The notes: generated by a model not told the origin, from the letters alone. 64,000 nt of DNA from Bordetella genomosp. 4 (GCF_002261185.1 NZ_NEVQ01000012.1:62001-126000); one strand, 5' to 3'. Shown: positions 36,006 to 45,314, counted from the stretch's first letter. Program-made: numbers and translations.

Positions 36006-37295
36006 ATGACACTACGAAACTCCTTGCCCGTTATGACTCTCGCGCTGTGGGCGGGCGCTGCACCGCTGGCGTTAGCCGCTACGGCTGGCAATGCCGCCGT
36101 CGAAGCTGCTTCGGCCACCGCCTATAGTTCCGCCGATTTCGCGCAATGCCTGTCGCAATTGCGTGGCCAGGCGATCAAGCAAGGCGTATCGGCCAGCACC
36201 TACGATACCTACACCAAAGATCTCGAGCCGGACCTGAGTGTCCTGCCGCTGCTGGACGCGCAGCCCGAGTTCAAAACGCCGATCTGGGACTATATGGCCT
36301 CGCTGGTTGACGACGAGCGCGTTGCCGACGGCAAGCTCGCCCTGCAGCAGTGGCAGGCCGAGTTGTCTCGTGCGCAGTCTCAGTTTGGCGTAGATCCTGC
36401 GTCTGTGGTCGCCGTGTGGGGCGTTGAGAGCAATTTCGGCAGAATCCTGGGCGGGCGTCCGTTGCTGACATCGTTATCGACCTTGTCATGTGTCGGCCGC
36501 CGGCAAAGCTATTTCCGTGGCGAGTTCTTTTCCACGCTCAAGATCATCCAGCAAGAACACCTGGGCGTCGAACGACTGAATGGTTCGTGGGCAGGCGCAT
36601 TTGGCCAGACGCAGTTCATGCCCTCGACGTATCTGCGATTGGCCGTAGACTTTGATGGCGACGGCCGTCGCGATCTGGTCGATAGCGTGCCGGATGCACT
36701 GGGCTCGACTGCCAACTTCCTCAAACGCGCCGGATGGAAACCCGATATGCCTTGGGGCTTTGAGGTGAGTCTGCCCGACGGCATGGATACTTCGGGCGCC
36801 GGACGTCGCAACAAACAGCCCATATCCGCCTGGGCGGCAAAGGGCGTCAAAAGGGCTGATGGCAGCGCGTTGCCTGCCGGCGATATGCAGGTCGCGTTGT
36901 TATTGCCTGCTGGCCCTTCTGGTCCTGCGTTTTTAGTGACACGAAATTTTGACGCGATATATTCATACAACGCGGCAGAAAGCTACGCACTGGCGATCTC
37001 GCATCTGTCGGATCGCTTGCGCGGCGCTGGGCCGTTTGTACATGCGTGGCCGACCGATGATCCAGGCCTCTCGCGCGCCCAACGGCGTGAGCTGCAGACC
37101 TTGTTGATCGCGCGCGGTTTCGATATCGGCCAGCCCGACGGCATGATAGGTGCGCGTACCCGCGAGGCCCTGAAATCCATCCAGCGCGACGCAGGCCTGA
37201 CGCCCGATGGCCGGGCGGGGATGAAGTCGTTGCAATGGCTGCAGCAGAATGCGCCGGCGGAGCAGCCCACGACGAGCGGAGCTGCATCGCAGTAG
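36006..37295 (+). CDS. Lytic murein transglycosylase (MltB family) with peptidoglycan-binding domain
   Basis: The precursor has 429 residues with a signal peptide (about 1-25, no lipobox, so it is probably soluble in the periplasm). The SLT_2 catalytic domain runs from about 40 to 330; E141 in VVAVWGVESNFGRILGG is the catalytic acid, and SWAGAFGQTQFMPSTYL is a family hallmark. The C-terminal PGB_1 domain is at about 350-412 (LLIARGFDIGQPDGMIGART). The enzyme cuts glycan strands to 1,6-anhydromuropeptides. Standard E. coli MltB lacks this C-terminal domain. Confidence 0.94.
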   Translation: MTLRNSLPVMTLALWAGAAPLALAATAGNAAVEAASATAYSSADFAQCLSQLRGQAIKQGVSASTYDTYTKDLEPDLSVLPLLDAQPEFKTPIWDYMASLVDDERVADGKLALQQWQAELSRAQSQFGVDPASVVAVWGVESNFGRILGGRPLLTSLSTLSCVGRRQSYFRGEFFSTLKIIQQEHLGVERLNGSWAGAFGQTQFMPSTYLRLAVDFDGDGRRDLVDSVPDALGSTANFLKRAGWKPDMPWGFEVSLPDGMDTSGAGRRNKQPISAWAAKGVKRADGSALPAGDMQVALLLPAGPSGPAFLVTRNFDAIYSYNAAESYALAISHLSDRLRGAGPFVHAWPTDDPGLSRAQRRELQTLLIARGFDIGQPDGMIGARTREALKSIQRDAGLTPDGRAGMKSLQWLQQNAPAEQPTTSGAASQ

Positions 37296-37342
37296 TCCAG
37301 TGCTTGGCAGTGGGCTTTGCGCTCGTGCTTGCCAGGATGCGG

Positions 37343-37369
37343 GAGTGACGTTGCGCGCGTCAACGTCAC
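37343..37369. terminator. Bidirectional hairpin between mltB-like and ligB-like genes
   Basis: AGTGACGTTG and CAACGTCACT form a perfect 10-bp stem around a 7-base loop in the 135-base gap between two converging genes. T-runs are weak on both sides. Confidence 0.55.
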
Positions 37370-37430
37370 TGCCGTTCTCGGCGAGGTCGCCGATGCACGG
37401 CAAGACCTCGGCATGAGATGTATCGACTAC

Positions 37431-38219
37431 TCAGTGCACAGCGGGTGCATTGAACACATAGCTGTCCATGGACAACACACCATGCGTGATGCCCCCATCC
37501 AGCACATCGACCCGGGCATCGGGGGCCGCCGCGCCTGCGGCGATCAACAGCGGCAGATAGTGTTCGGCAGTAGGATGTGCGCGCCGTGCTTGCGGTGCGT
37601 GTTCCAAATAGCCCACCAGCGCATCCTGATCATGCGTTTGCACGGCTTGCCGAGCCCAGTCCGCGAACGCTTTCACATACGGTTCATCCGCGCCATACTG
37701 GCGAAATTCGTACAGGTTGTGCGTCAAACTGCCCGAGCCGACAATCAACACGCCTTGTTGCGATAGTGGCGCCAAAGCCTGTCCCAGCGCCCAGGTCTGT
37801 TCCGGGCTGATATGCATCGGCAATGAGAGCTGCAGCACGGGAATTTGATGTTCCGGGAACATGTGCATCATCGGCACCCAGGCGCCATGATCCAGCCCGC
37901 GTTCGGTATCCAGGTCCGCGTGATACCCCGCGTTTCTCAGCAATGCGGCAATGCGTTCGGCCAACACTGGATCGCCGGCGACGGGGTATTGCAACGCGTA
38001 CAATTCAGCGGGAAAACCGCCAAAATCGTGAATGGTCTGAGGACGCGCAGAGGCGGTAATAGTCAGACCCCGCGTCATCCAGTGCGGCGAGACGATCAGC
38101 ACGGCACGCGGGGAGGGTAGGCGCTCGCCCAACGCTTTCAGTTGCGGGCCGGCCAAGCCTGGCTCGACCGCAAAGGTCGGGGCACCATGAGAGACGAAAA
38201 GCGTAGGTTGGGCTTGCAT
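37431..38219 (-). CDS. DODA-type extradiol ring-opening dioxygenase (LigB/YgiD family)
   Basis: This 262-residue class III extradiol dioxygenase fold protein has metal-site histidines in LFVSHGAPTFA, VSPHWMTRGL and GLDHGAWVPMMHM. It also has YDFGGFPAELYALQYP-type text (HDFGGFPAELYALQY), as in E. coli YgiD and plant DOPA dioxygenases. It may cleave a catechol such as DOPA using a divalent metal. No other aromatic-pathway gene is adjacent, so the natural substrate is open. Confidence 0.9.
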   Translation of the reverse strand: MQAQPTLFVSHGAPTFAVEPGLAGPQLKALGERLPSPRAVLIVSPHWMTRGLTITASARPQTIHDFGGFPAELYALQYPVAGDPVLAERIAALLRNAGYHADLDTERGLDHGAWVPMMHMFPEHQIPVLQLSLPMHISPEQTWALGQALAPLSQQGVLIVGSGSLTHNLYEFRQYGADEPYVKAFADWARQAVQTHDQDALVGYLEHAPQARRAHPTAEHYLPLLIAAGAAAPDARVDVLDGGITHGVLSMDSYVFNAPAVH

Positions 38220-38356
38220 AGCAGATATCTCCGATAAAACAGGGGCGCCTCAAACGCATTGAGGACGCCGTTTTCACTACTGTAATTCTGTTGTTATTTG
38301 AGATAAATCTGCTTTTGGTGGACAGATTGTTTCGAATTCCGGATTAATGGGTGTCT

Positions 38357-39262
38357 TTAGTTCGTCGTCGCCCAATTGATCGACAATGACACGCTTTCGG
38401 TTGCCCCCGGAGCCACTGTCAATGCGTCGTCTAGCACCCGGGCAGTTTCGATGCATGCCATGTGCGACCACGAGTCGTTCGCCATATCTGCCAATCGCGC
38501 GGCCTTGGCCGCACCGGGGTTCCACACCACGGAGGATCGTGAGCCGTTCGCTTGCAGACGGATGTCGCGTTTCCAACCAGGGTCATGCAGCGTGATGGGC
38601 GTAGTGGTATCCAGGTAGATACGGTCGGTTTCGCCATTGAATCTGACAGGGCCTTGCTGTTGGCGAGGTTCCCAATTTTCCAAGGTGTCCAAATAGCGAT
38701 GACCCTCGAGTCCCTGGATGGTGACATGCTGGCTGTCCGAGACGGCCAAGTAAGTATGCAGCGCCAGCGTGGTGGTCAGATCTTGCACTCCTCTGTTGCG
38801 CACGGATAGTGTGATTTCGATGTTCTTGCCGAACCGCATCCGCAGCGTGAGCTGCGCATGATGTATCCATCCCGGCGCATGGCCTCGCGGGGCCTCGAAG
38901 GTGAACTCCAGGCTCGCGGTATCAGCCTCTGTATGTTGCGCCGCCAACTGCCAGTCTACCTGTCGCACCCAGCCGTGCGACGAGACGCCGGGCGCGGCGG
39001 CCACACTGTCTCGCACGGATTGCGGGTTGCGGTCGTAGACGCCGAACCATGGCCAGCAAATCGGGATTCCACCACGCACAGCAGTGCCGGGTTTGAAAAC
39101 GGCCTGCTCGGACAACCAGATTAAGGGCCGGCCTCCCGCCGGGGTATAGCTCAACAATTGAGCGCCTTGCTGAGACACCAGCGCGCTTCCATACGGGGTG
39201 TTGATGCGCCAACCTGCTAAAGCGCCGATCGATGTCGGCTCGATACGTGGATGTGAGGTCAT
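38357..39262 (-). CDS. D-hexose-6-phosphate mutarotase (YeaD-like aldose 1-epimerase)
   Basis: This 301-residue galactose-mutarotase-fold protein shows GGIPICWPWFG, SSHGWVRQVDWQL, LALHTYLAV and the C-terminal ACIETARVLDDALTVAPG. These match YeaD/YMR099c hexose-6-phosphate epimerases, with the active-site His in HTYLAV. It interconverts the alpha and beta forms of hexose 6-phosphates in the cytoplasm. It is followed after 137 bases by the dioxygenase-like gene on the same strand; any link is unclear. Confidence 0.92.
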   Translation of the reverse strand: MTSHPRIEPTSIGALAGWRINTPYGSALVSQQGAQLLSYTPAGGRPLIWLSEQAVFKPGTAVRGGIPICWPWFGVYDRNPQSVRDSVAAAPGVSSHGWVRQVDWQLAAQHTEADTASLEFTFEAPRGHAPGWIHHAQLTLRMRFGKNIEITLSVRNRGVQDLTTTLALHTYLAVSDSQHVTIQGLEGHRYLDTLENWEPRQQQGPVRFNGETDRIYLDTTTPITLHDPGWKRDIRLQANGSRSSVVWNPGAAKAARLADMANDSWSHMACIETARVLDDALTVAPGATESVSLSINWATTN

Positions 39263-39398
39263 AGGGCGTGGCCAGGGGGAAAAATGGAAATGGTACCCGG
39301 GATACGCAGTATTGCATGTGTTGCCTCATGATGACATCTATGACCTCTGGCACGTGACTTGCTGGGCCATCGGTTTACTGTATCGATCAAGGAATATC

Positions 39399-39677
39399 AT
39401 GCCTGCACATTCCCTACCCGAGACTTCCATTCCCGCTCGAGATGCCGGCTCGATGTTGAGAGAGTTGAAATCCTTTGACGACGAAAGGCCCGGTTTTCCC
39501 GGCGAACATCTGATCGTGTTCAGCCTGGGCGCCTTGCTGATGGTTGCGGGTATGCGTAGTCGTACCGTGCTGCGGCGAGGTATTCTGACTGCGGTCGGTA
39601 CCGCGTTGATCGGGCGCGCCGCCAGTGGTAAAGACGGCATTGCGCGCGTGGCGCGAGTGGTGAAGCGGTTGAGCTGA
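39399..39677 (+). CDS. Small putative membrane protein
   Basis: The product has 92 residues from ATG 39399, preceded by AAGGA. After a polar 40-residue start (ELKSFDDERPGFPGEH) comes a hydrophobic stretch LIVFSLGALLMVAGM, then a basic link RSRTVLRRG and a second weaker one, ILTAVGTALIGRAA. This suggests one or two membrane helices with a cytoplasmic loop. I do not recognise the family. It is 30 bases upstream of the BrkB gene on the same strand and probably cotranscribed with it. Confidence 0.65.
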   Translation: MPAHSLPETSIPARDAGSMLRELKSFDDERPGFPGEHLIVFSLGALLMVAGMRSRTVLRRGILTAVGTALIGRAASGKDGIARVARVVKRLS

Positions 39678-39707
39678 TGAGCAGTCCCGGCCCATGCGGA
39701 GCGCCGA

Positions 39708-40601
39708 ATGCATATCAAACGTTTCTACGGCTTAGCCAAACAGGCCGTCAATAGCTGGCTGGATGATTATGCGCCGAGTATGGGCGCGGCTATCGCGTTC
39801 TATACCGTGTTCTCTTTGGCGCCTTTAGTCATCATTGTCATCGCGATCGCCGGCTTTTTCTGGGGCGAAGAAGCCGTTCGCGGCCAACTGTTTCAGCAGG
39901 TCCACGCCATGATCGGCGCAGAAGGCGCCAAGACGATTGAAGGCGTCGTCCGAGGTGCCCAGGAGCCGTCGCAAGGTATCGTGGCCACCGTTATCAGTGT
40001 TGCGGTATTGGTGGTTGGCGCGACGACAGTGTTCTCTGAGCTGCAAAGCGCGCTGGATCGCATTTGGAAAGTCAGTGCAAAGAAACAGTCCGGGATATGG
40101 AGCATGATCCGGGCCCGTTTGCTGTCCTTTGGGTTGGTGCTGACACTGGCCTTTTTGTTGATGGTCTCACTGATCATCAGCTCGATACTCGCAGCATTGG
40201 GCAGTTGGGCGGGCGTCATTATGCCCGGCTGGGAAGTTCTGCTGCAGGGGCTGAATATCGCCGTGACATTGGGGACGTTGACGCTGCTGTTTGCGTTGAT
40301 CTATCGATTCATGCCGCAGGCGCCTGTCGCCTGGCGGGACGTCTGGACCGGCGCTTTCGTGACGGCGGTGCTATTTGAGACCGGCAAATCCTTGATCGGA
40401 CTGTACCTGGGGAAAGCGTCGGTCGCGTCCTCCTACGCGGCGGCAGGCTCGCTCGTGATCGTACTGATCTGGGTGTATTACGCCGCGCAGGTTTTCTTGC
40501 TGGGGGCGGAGTTCACCCGGATATACGCCGAGGCGCATGGTTCGCGCCGCGAGCGTGTTCGCGAACCAACGCCCGACACGGGATCAGCGGGGAAATCCTG
40601 A
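39708..40601 (+). CDS. YihY/BrkB family inner membrane protein
   Basis: This 297-residue polytopic protein has six hydrophobic helices. It carries the family marks SMGAAIAFYTVFSLAPLVIIVIAI near the N-terminus and YAAAGSLVIVLIWVYYAAQVFLLGAEFTRIYAE near the C-terminus. The family was once called RNase BN, wrongly. In Bordetella, BrkB is linked to serum resistance, but the wider family has no proven transport or enzymatic role. The C-terminal 18 bases overlap the convergent GAF gene. Confidence 0.9.
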   Translation: MHIKRFYGLAKQAVNSWLDDYAPSMGAAIAFYTVFSLAPLVIIVIAIAGFFWGEEAVRGQLFQQVHAMIGAEGAKTIEGVVRGAQEPSQGIVATVISVAVLVVGATTVFSELQSALDRIWKVSAKKQSGIWSMIRARLLSFGLVLTLAFLLMVSLIISSILAALGSWAGVIMPGWEVLLQGLNIAVTLGTLTLLFALIYRFMPQAPVAWRDVWTGAFVTAVLFETGKSLIGLYLGKASVASSYAAAGSLVIVLIWVYYAAQVFLLGAEFTRIYAEAHGSRRERVREPTPDTGSAGKS

Positions 40602-41081
40602 CACTGTCAAATACGCCGCCAGTCGCGCAAAGCTGACATGCGCATCGTGAACACGTGCTTCGCGCATCAGAAAATTGACCGTGCCGAGGCATACGTCGCC
40701 CACGACCACCGGTACATTGATCACCGACTGCAGGCCTAGCCCCAAGATCGCCGAATGGTCGTCAAACGAGGCCCGTATCGCGTCCGGGCCTTCGCCGACA
40801 TAGATACGCCGCTGCAACAACACGTGTTCCCCCCAGGGCATGCCGCGTTTCTGCTTCGACCCGCCAGGCGGATAGGACACGGGATCTGAACTGTACAGCC
40901 GCACCACAGCCATGTTGACCGAGTCGAAACGATTGACCGTGCATAACGCCTGTTGCAACACGGGTTGAGACCATTTATCCATGGCCGCAAATACCGCCGC
41001 AGGATCGGTGCTGGTCAGTGCATCAGTCACGACGGCACCATCGCGCACTGCCTGGGCGATTCGAACGTCCAATTCCGTCAT
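40584..41081 (-). CDS. GAF domain-containing protein
   Basis: This 165-residue protein is almost entirely one GAF domain (about 25-160: FDSVNMAVVRLYSSDP, IRASFDDHSAILGLGLQSVINVPVVVGDVCLGTVNFL). There is no output domain, so it is probably a small-molecule binder or partner protein. It overlaps the upstream Bug gene (ATGA) and is the last gene of a GGT-Bug-GAF operon. A stand-alone GAF sensor tied to a periplasmic binding protein is unusual. Confidence 0.85.
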   Translation of the reverse strand: MTELDVRIAQAVRDGAVVTDALTSTDPAAVFAAMDKWSQPVLQQALCTVNRFDSVNMAVVRLYSSDPVSYPPGGSKQKRGMPWGEHVLLQRRIYVGEGPDAIRASFDDHSAILGLGLQSVINVPVVVGDVCLGTVNFLMREARVHDAHVSFARLAAYLTVSGFPR

Positions 41082-42049
41082 TGCGCCTTGATCCCCATTT
41101 CGCGCACGATGGCGGAGTATTTTTGTGCATCGGCCGCCAGCGTCTTGGCAAAGCCATCCGGCGTCGATTGCATGACCAGCACTCCCATATCGCCCATTTT
41201 CTTTTTCACTTCCGGCAGGTCCAGGATGCGGTTGATTTCTTTATTCAAGCTGGCAACCAACTCGGGGTCCATTCCAGCCGGCCCGAACGCGCCGTACCAA
41301 ACAGCCATCGAATAACCCGGCACGGTTTCCGCAACGGTAGGGACATCGGACAACAGTGGCGAACGCGATTCCTCGGTCACTGCCAACAGCTTCAGTTTCT
41401 TTGCCTGCACGTGCGGCAAAGTCTGCGTGCCCGCGCTGAACAGCACCTGCGTACGATCCGCGACCGTGTCCAAGACCGCTGGCGCGCCGCCGCGATAGGG
41501 GATGTGAACCATCTTGATGCCGGTCGCTTTCTCGAACATGGCCGCGCTCAAGTGGTTGGTCGAACCGGGGCCTGCCGAGGCATACGCGATTTTTTCGGGG
41601 TTCGCCTTGGCATAGTCGATGAACTCTTTGACGTTATTGACTGGCAGCGAAGGGTTCACCACCATCGTGTTCGTCACCAGCGCGAGTTCCGCGATCGGCG
41701 TAAAGCTTTTCACGCCATCAAATGGCATGTTGTCGTAGAGTGCCTCGTTCATCGTATGCGTGCTCATGGACCCGACCAGCAGGGTGTAGCCATCCGGTTC
41801 CGAGCGCGCCACAAATGCCGATCCAATATTGCCTGAGGCTCCCGAGCGGTTTTCCACGATCACCGGCTGGCCATATGTCTTGGTCATCTGTTCGGACAGC
41901 ATGCGCGCCAGAATATCTGTCGAGCCACCTGCTGCCCACGGCACGATCAGCGTAATCGGTTTCTCTGGCCATGCCGCCATTGCTGCAGCAGGCACGATGC
42001 CTGCCGCTAAAACGAAGGCGCGTAATGCGCTGCGAAATGAAAAAGTCAT
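41078..42049 (-). CDS. Bug family tripartite tricarboxylate transporter substrate-binding protein (4)
   Basis: This 323-residue receptor has a Sec signal (about 1-25, ending AAMAAW). The Bug signature is WPEKPITLIVPWAAGGSTDILARMLSEQM, with IPYRGGAPAVLDTVADRTQV later. It lies 82 bases after the gamma-glutamyltransferase-like gene and is coupled to the GAF gene by a 4-base overlap. The operon suggests that the bound ligand is a product or substrate of the transferase, for example a glutamyl or related carboxylate. Confidence 0.93.
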   Translation of the reverse strand: MTFSFRSALRAFVLAAGIVPAAAMAAWPEKPITLIVPWAAGGSTDILARMLSEQMTKTYGQPVIVENRSGASGNIGSAFVARSEPDGYTLLVGSMSTHTMNEALYDNMPFDGVKSFTPIAELALVTNTMVVNPSLPVNNVKEFIDYAKANPEKIAYASAGPGSTNHLSAAMFEKATGIKMVHIPYRGGAPAVLDTVADRTQVLFSAGTQTLPHVQAKKLKLLAVTEESRSPLLSDVPTVAETVPGYSMAVWYGAFGPAGMDPELVASLNKEINRILDLPEVKKKMGDMGVLVMQSTPDGFAKTLAADAQKYSAIVREMGIKAQ

Positions 42050-42131
42050 GGATCAATCCCCTTGTTATGTGCGGCCTGCGCCGCGATACAAAATGCGAGT
42101 CCCCAGTGCGGGCCCGCTTGTTAAATAGCCA

Positions 42132-43970
42132 TCAACGTCCGGCGGCATAGCTCTGCATGCCGCGCGGATTTGCACCTGCGCGCAGCAGTCTCGCACCATT
42201 GCCGGCCGGCTCCCGTGTACACACGCTGATGCGACCCTCGGACCAGGGCGCTCCGACCTTGACCTCATGACCGGCCGCGCGTAACGCGTCCAACGTGCTC
42301 TCGGGCATGCGCGATTCCACCGTGATACGGTTGAGCGTTGTCGTGCGTGGCCAGAATGAGCCCGGAAAGTGATCGATATGCCAGGCCGGTGCGTCGATGG
42401 CCTCTTGCAGATTCATGCCGCACAGCGCATGGCGCAGGAAAAACGCCACGGTCCATTGATCCTGTTGATCTCCGCCGGGTGTACCGAACGCCATATAAGG
42501 CTGTCCATCACGCAACGCCATGCCGGGCGATAGCGTGGTGCAAGGGCGTGCACCTGCGCGCAATTGTCCTGGCAGACCTTCGTCGAGCCACGTCATCTGC
42601 AATCGCGTTGTGATCGAGAACCCCAACCCGGGTACGACTGGACTGGACGACAGCCACCCCCCTGATGGCGTCGCGGCGACCATGTTGCCGTCCTTGTCGA
42701 TCACATCGATGTGGCAGGTGTCGCCGACGAACAGCTCGCGCTCCAGCCACTGGTCCACGGGTGGCAATTGAGCAAAGGTCGGTTCTCCCACACCAAAACG
42801 CGTATCGGCTTGTGCCAGTGCACGGCGTGCGGCGTCCAAGTCAGGTAAACGTGGCGTACGTCCGCCAGGCGATCCCGGGACGAGCTCACGCGACGCCTGA
42901 TCACGAATCAGCGCCGCTCGCGTGCGCGCATAGTCGTCCGACAGCAGATCTGCCAACGGCACATCATTGCAACGTGGATCGCCGTACCAAGCCAGGCGAT
43001 CCGCAAACGCCAGCTTTGCCGCCTCTGCGATATGGTGCACGAACGTGGGCGAGTCGGCAGCGACTCCCTCTAACGGCAGATGCCGCGCCATCGCCAACTG
43101 TTGCAAAAACACCGGTCCTTGCGACCACACGCCGCATTTGGCGACGGTATAGCGGCCAAAATCCACCATGGCAGGTTCTTCGTAGGTCGCCTTCCAATCC
43201 GCCATATCCTCGCGGCGCAGCAGGCCGGCATTCCTTTCACCGGTGCAGTCGCGCATCGGGGTACGGTATGCAGCGTCGATCGCCTTGGCGACAAAACCGC
43301 GATACCAGATCTCCAGTGCGGCATCGATACGGGCACGCCGATCGCTGCCTTTGTTATTGGCCTCGCTAACGATCCGCGTGTAGGTATCGGCGATGGCAGG
43401 CGTGCGCATCAAGTGCTCGGGATGCGGTACTTTGCCGCCGGGCAACCAGACCTCGGCAGAGCTGTGCCATTCCTGGTGAAACAGATCCTGTACCGAATAA
43501 ATCGCTTGCACAATGCGCGGCACCAGCGGAAAACCATTGCGTGCGTAATCAATCGCCGGACGCAATACGTCTGCCAGTTCCCAGGTGCCGTGATCGCGCA
43601 GCATCGTCAGCCACGCGCCAAATGCGCCGGGGACCGTGGCAGGCAACAGCCCCACGCCGGGGACCAGATCTACTCCCATATTCCGGAAATAGGCGGGCGT
43701 TGCCAATTGAGGCGCATTACCCTGACCGCATATCGACTGGATACGCGGATCATTTTCGTTCCAGAACAGGATCGGCACCTCGCCGCCGGGGCCGTTCAAA
43801 TGCGGCTCGACAATCTGCAGCGTAAAGCCGCCGGCGACCGCGGCGTCAAACGCATTGCCGCCGCGCTCCAGCACGCTCATGGCGACCTGCGTGGCCAGCC
43901 AATGCGTAGACGATGCCACGCCAAACGTGCCACGGATTTCCGGGCGGGTCGTGAAACTGGGGGAGGACAT
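42132..43970 (-). CDS. Gamma-glutamyltransferase family Ntn-hydrolase
   Basis: The protein has 612 residues. The N-terminal half shows SSTHWLATQVAMSVLERGGNAFDAAVAGGF. The self-processing site is in FVGDTCHIDVIDKDGNMVAATPS, where T418 is the expected new N-terminal nucleophile. The usual form is T-T-H, so Cys replaces the residue after it. The oxyanion region GGWLSSSP and the C-terminal FGTPGGDQQDQWTVAFFL are typical. No signal peptide is evident, unlike secreted E. coli Ggt, so this is probably a cytoplasmic YwrD-like acylase or cephalosporin-acylase-type member. It heads the operon with Bug and GAF genes. Confidence 0.9.
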   Translation of the reverse strand: MSSPSFTTRPEIRGTFGVASSTHWLATQVAMSVLERGGNAFDAAVAGGFTLQIVEPHLNGPGGEVPILFWNENDPRIQSICGQGNAPQLATPAYFRNMGVDLVPGVGLLPATVPGAFGAWLTMLRDHGTWELADVLRPAIDYARNGFPLVPRIVQAIYSVQDLFHQEWHSSAEVWLPGGKVPHPEHLMRTPAIADTYTRIVSEANNKGSDRRARIDAALEIWYRGFVAKAIDAAYRTPMRDCTGERNAGLLRREDMADWKATYEEPAMVDFGRYTVAKCGVWSQGPVFLQQLAMARHLPLEGVAADSPTFVHHIAEAAKLAFADRLAWYGDPRCNDVPLADLLSDDYARTRAALIRDQASRELVPGSPGGRTPRLPDLDAARRALAQADTRFGVGEPTFAQLPPVDQWLERELFVGDTCHIDVIDKDGNMVAATPSGGWLSSSPVVPGLGFSITTRLQMTWLDEGLPGQLRAGARPCTTLSPGMALRDGQPYMAFGTPGGDQQDQWTVAFFLRHALCGMNLQEAIDAPAWHIDHFPGSFWPRTTTLNRITVESRMPESTLDALRAAGHEVKVGAPWSEGRISVCTREPAGNGARLLRAGANPRGMQSYAAGR

Positions 43971-44052
43971 AGGCGAATACCGGAGGAAAGCGCGGGGAAG
44001 AGGAGGTCAGTATAAAGAGTGTAAATAACGGTAATATGCGTATTTCCAATCA

Positions 44053-44076
44053 ATGCATAACCATTTGGTTATGCAT
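44053..44076. promoter_or_regulatory. Probable PcaQ-type LysR operator
   Basis: ATGCATAACC and GGTTATGCAT are perfect 10-base arms around a 4-base centre (ATTT). The core ATAACC-N4-GGTTAT is nearly identical to the PcaQ site ATAACC-N4-GGTTAA known from Sinorhizobium. It lies 82 bases before the ggt-like start and 105 before the LysR start, ideal for divergent control. Confidence 0.75.
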
Positions 44077-44181
44077 TTGTGGGCGTTCAGCGGCGCTATA
44101 GGCCGTTTTTCCCCGGCTCCGCCACGGTTTTTTCGTTCGGTTCTTTTTCACCCAGACCTGTTTTTCTTCTTCGTCATTGCC

Positions 44182-45156
44182 ATGACAACTGCGCGTTCGT
44201 CCCATTCCGATACTGCCAGCCGTCGACCTGGCGCACGATTGTTTTCACGATTGAAATTGCGGCACCTGACGTTGCTGACTCGATTGGGGCGTCTGCGTTC
44301 ATTGACGCGAGCAGCGGACGCGATGGGCATCAGCCAGCCCGCCGCGACCAAGGCTCTGGCCGAAATCGAAGATATCTTCGAGGCCCCCTTATTCGTGCGT
44401 TCGCGCCAGGGGCTGGAGCCTACGCCGCTGGGCAAGCTGGCCCTGGTGCGAGCGGAACGGATGATGCTGGACCTGGATCATTGGGGCCAGGAAATGGAGG
44501 CCGTACGATCAGGACGAGCCGCCCAATTGCGGGTAGGGGCGATTCCCTTTGTTTCCGGCCGCATTCTGACGCCCACGTTGGAGCGCCTGTGCGCCGAAGG
44601 CATCAACGTCGTGCTGCACCGAGCGACCACCGATCAGCTCTTAAAGGAACTACGCGCCCACGAAATCGATTGCGTCATCGGCCGCGCCGCAGCGGCCGTC
44701 GGCATGAACGACATGTGGCATCAGGTGCTGTACACGCAGCGGCCTGCACTGATCGCCCATCCCGCACTTGCCCGGCGCATCGCGCGCACCAAGCCCGACT
44801 GGCGCATGTTGGCCGAAGTAGACTGGATCCTGCCGTCGTCGGCGACGCCCATCGGCAACATGGTGACCGAGCTATTCACCCGCGAGCAAGTTCGCCCACC
44901 TGTCGCACGCGTCGAGACCTACTCCATCGACGTGATCTCTGGGATGTTGCGCAACAATCAAAACCTGCTTTCCATTGTTCCAGAGGATATCGCGCATGAC
45001 ATGGAGCAGGGCGGCGGCGTGGCGCGCGTGGCCTGGGAATGGAACTGGGAGTTGCCGCCGGTCAGTTTGATACGCCAGGTGCGCGACCTGCCGCTGGATG
45101 CGGAAGAGCGGTTTGCGCAGATTGTGCGAGAGGTGTGTACGACCATGCCCGTTTAA
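44182..45156 (+). CDS. LysR family transcriptional regulator (PcaQ/GbpR subfamily)
   Basis: The regulator has 324 residues from ATG 44182. An in-frame ATG at 44053 would start inside the palindromic operator and add a non-conserved stretch, so it is rejected. The helix-turn-helix is RLKLRHLTLLTRLGRLRSLTRAADAMGISQPAATKALAEIEDIFEAPLF, with the RxLRHLxxL opening of the PcaQ/GbpR branch. The substrate-binding domain follows. It is divergent from the ggt-bug-GAF operon and is its likely activator. Confidence 0.9.
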   Translation: MTTARSSHSDTASRRPGARLFSRLKLRHLTLLTRLGRLRSLTRAADAMGISQPAATKALAEIEDIFEAPLFVRSRQGLEPTPLGKLALVRAERMMLDLDHWGQEMEAVRSGRAAQLRVGAIPFVSGRILTPTLERLCAEGINVVLHRATTDQLLKELRAHEIDCVIGRAAAAVGMNDMWHQVLYTQRPALIAHPALARRIARTKPDWRMLAEVDWILPSSATPIGNMVTELFTREQVRPPVARVETYSIDVISGMLRNNQNLLSIVPEDIAHDMEQGGGVARVAWEWNWELPPVSLIRQVRDLPLDAEERFAQIVREVCTTMPV

Positions 45157-45298
45157 AAGCGGCAGGCAATTTGCCTGGGAACGTACTATAAATGCACGGG
45201 CCAGCGCCCCGTTGACCTGCTGGTGAGGCGGGGCGACGGGTGTCACTCCGCCTGTTCCACAGGAGGGGGCGCGGGTGCTTTATTTGGCCCAATTGGAG

Positions 45299-45304
45299 TA
45301 CAAT
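45299..45304 (+). promoter_or_regulatory. Probable -10 element of ssrA
   Basis: TACAAT lies 10 bases before the first base of the mature tmRNA. No good -35 hexamer is seen at the usual spacing (TGCTTT is the nearest). The transcript may begin a few bases before the mature end and be trimmed by RNase P. Confidence 0.5.
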
Positions 45305-45314
45305 ACAGAATCTT

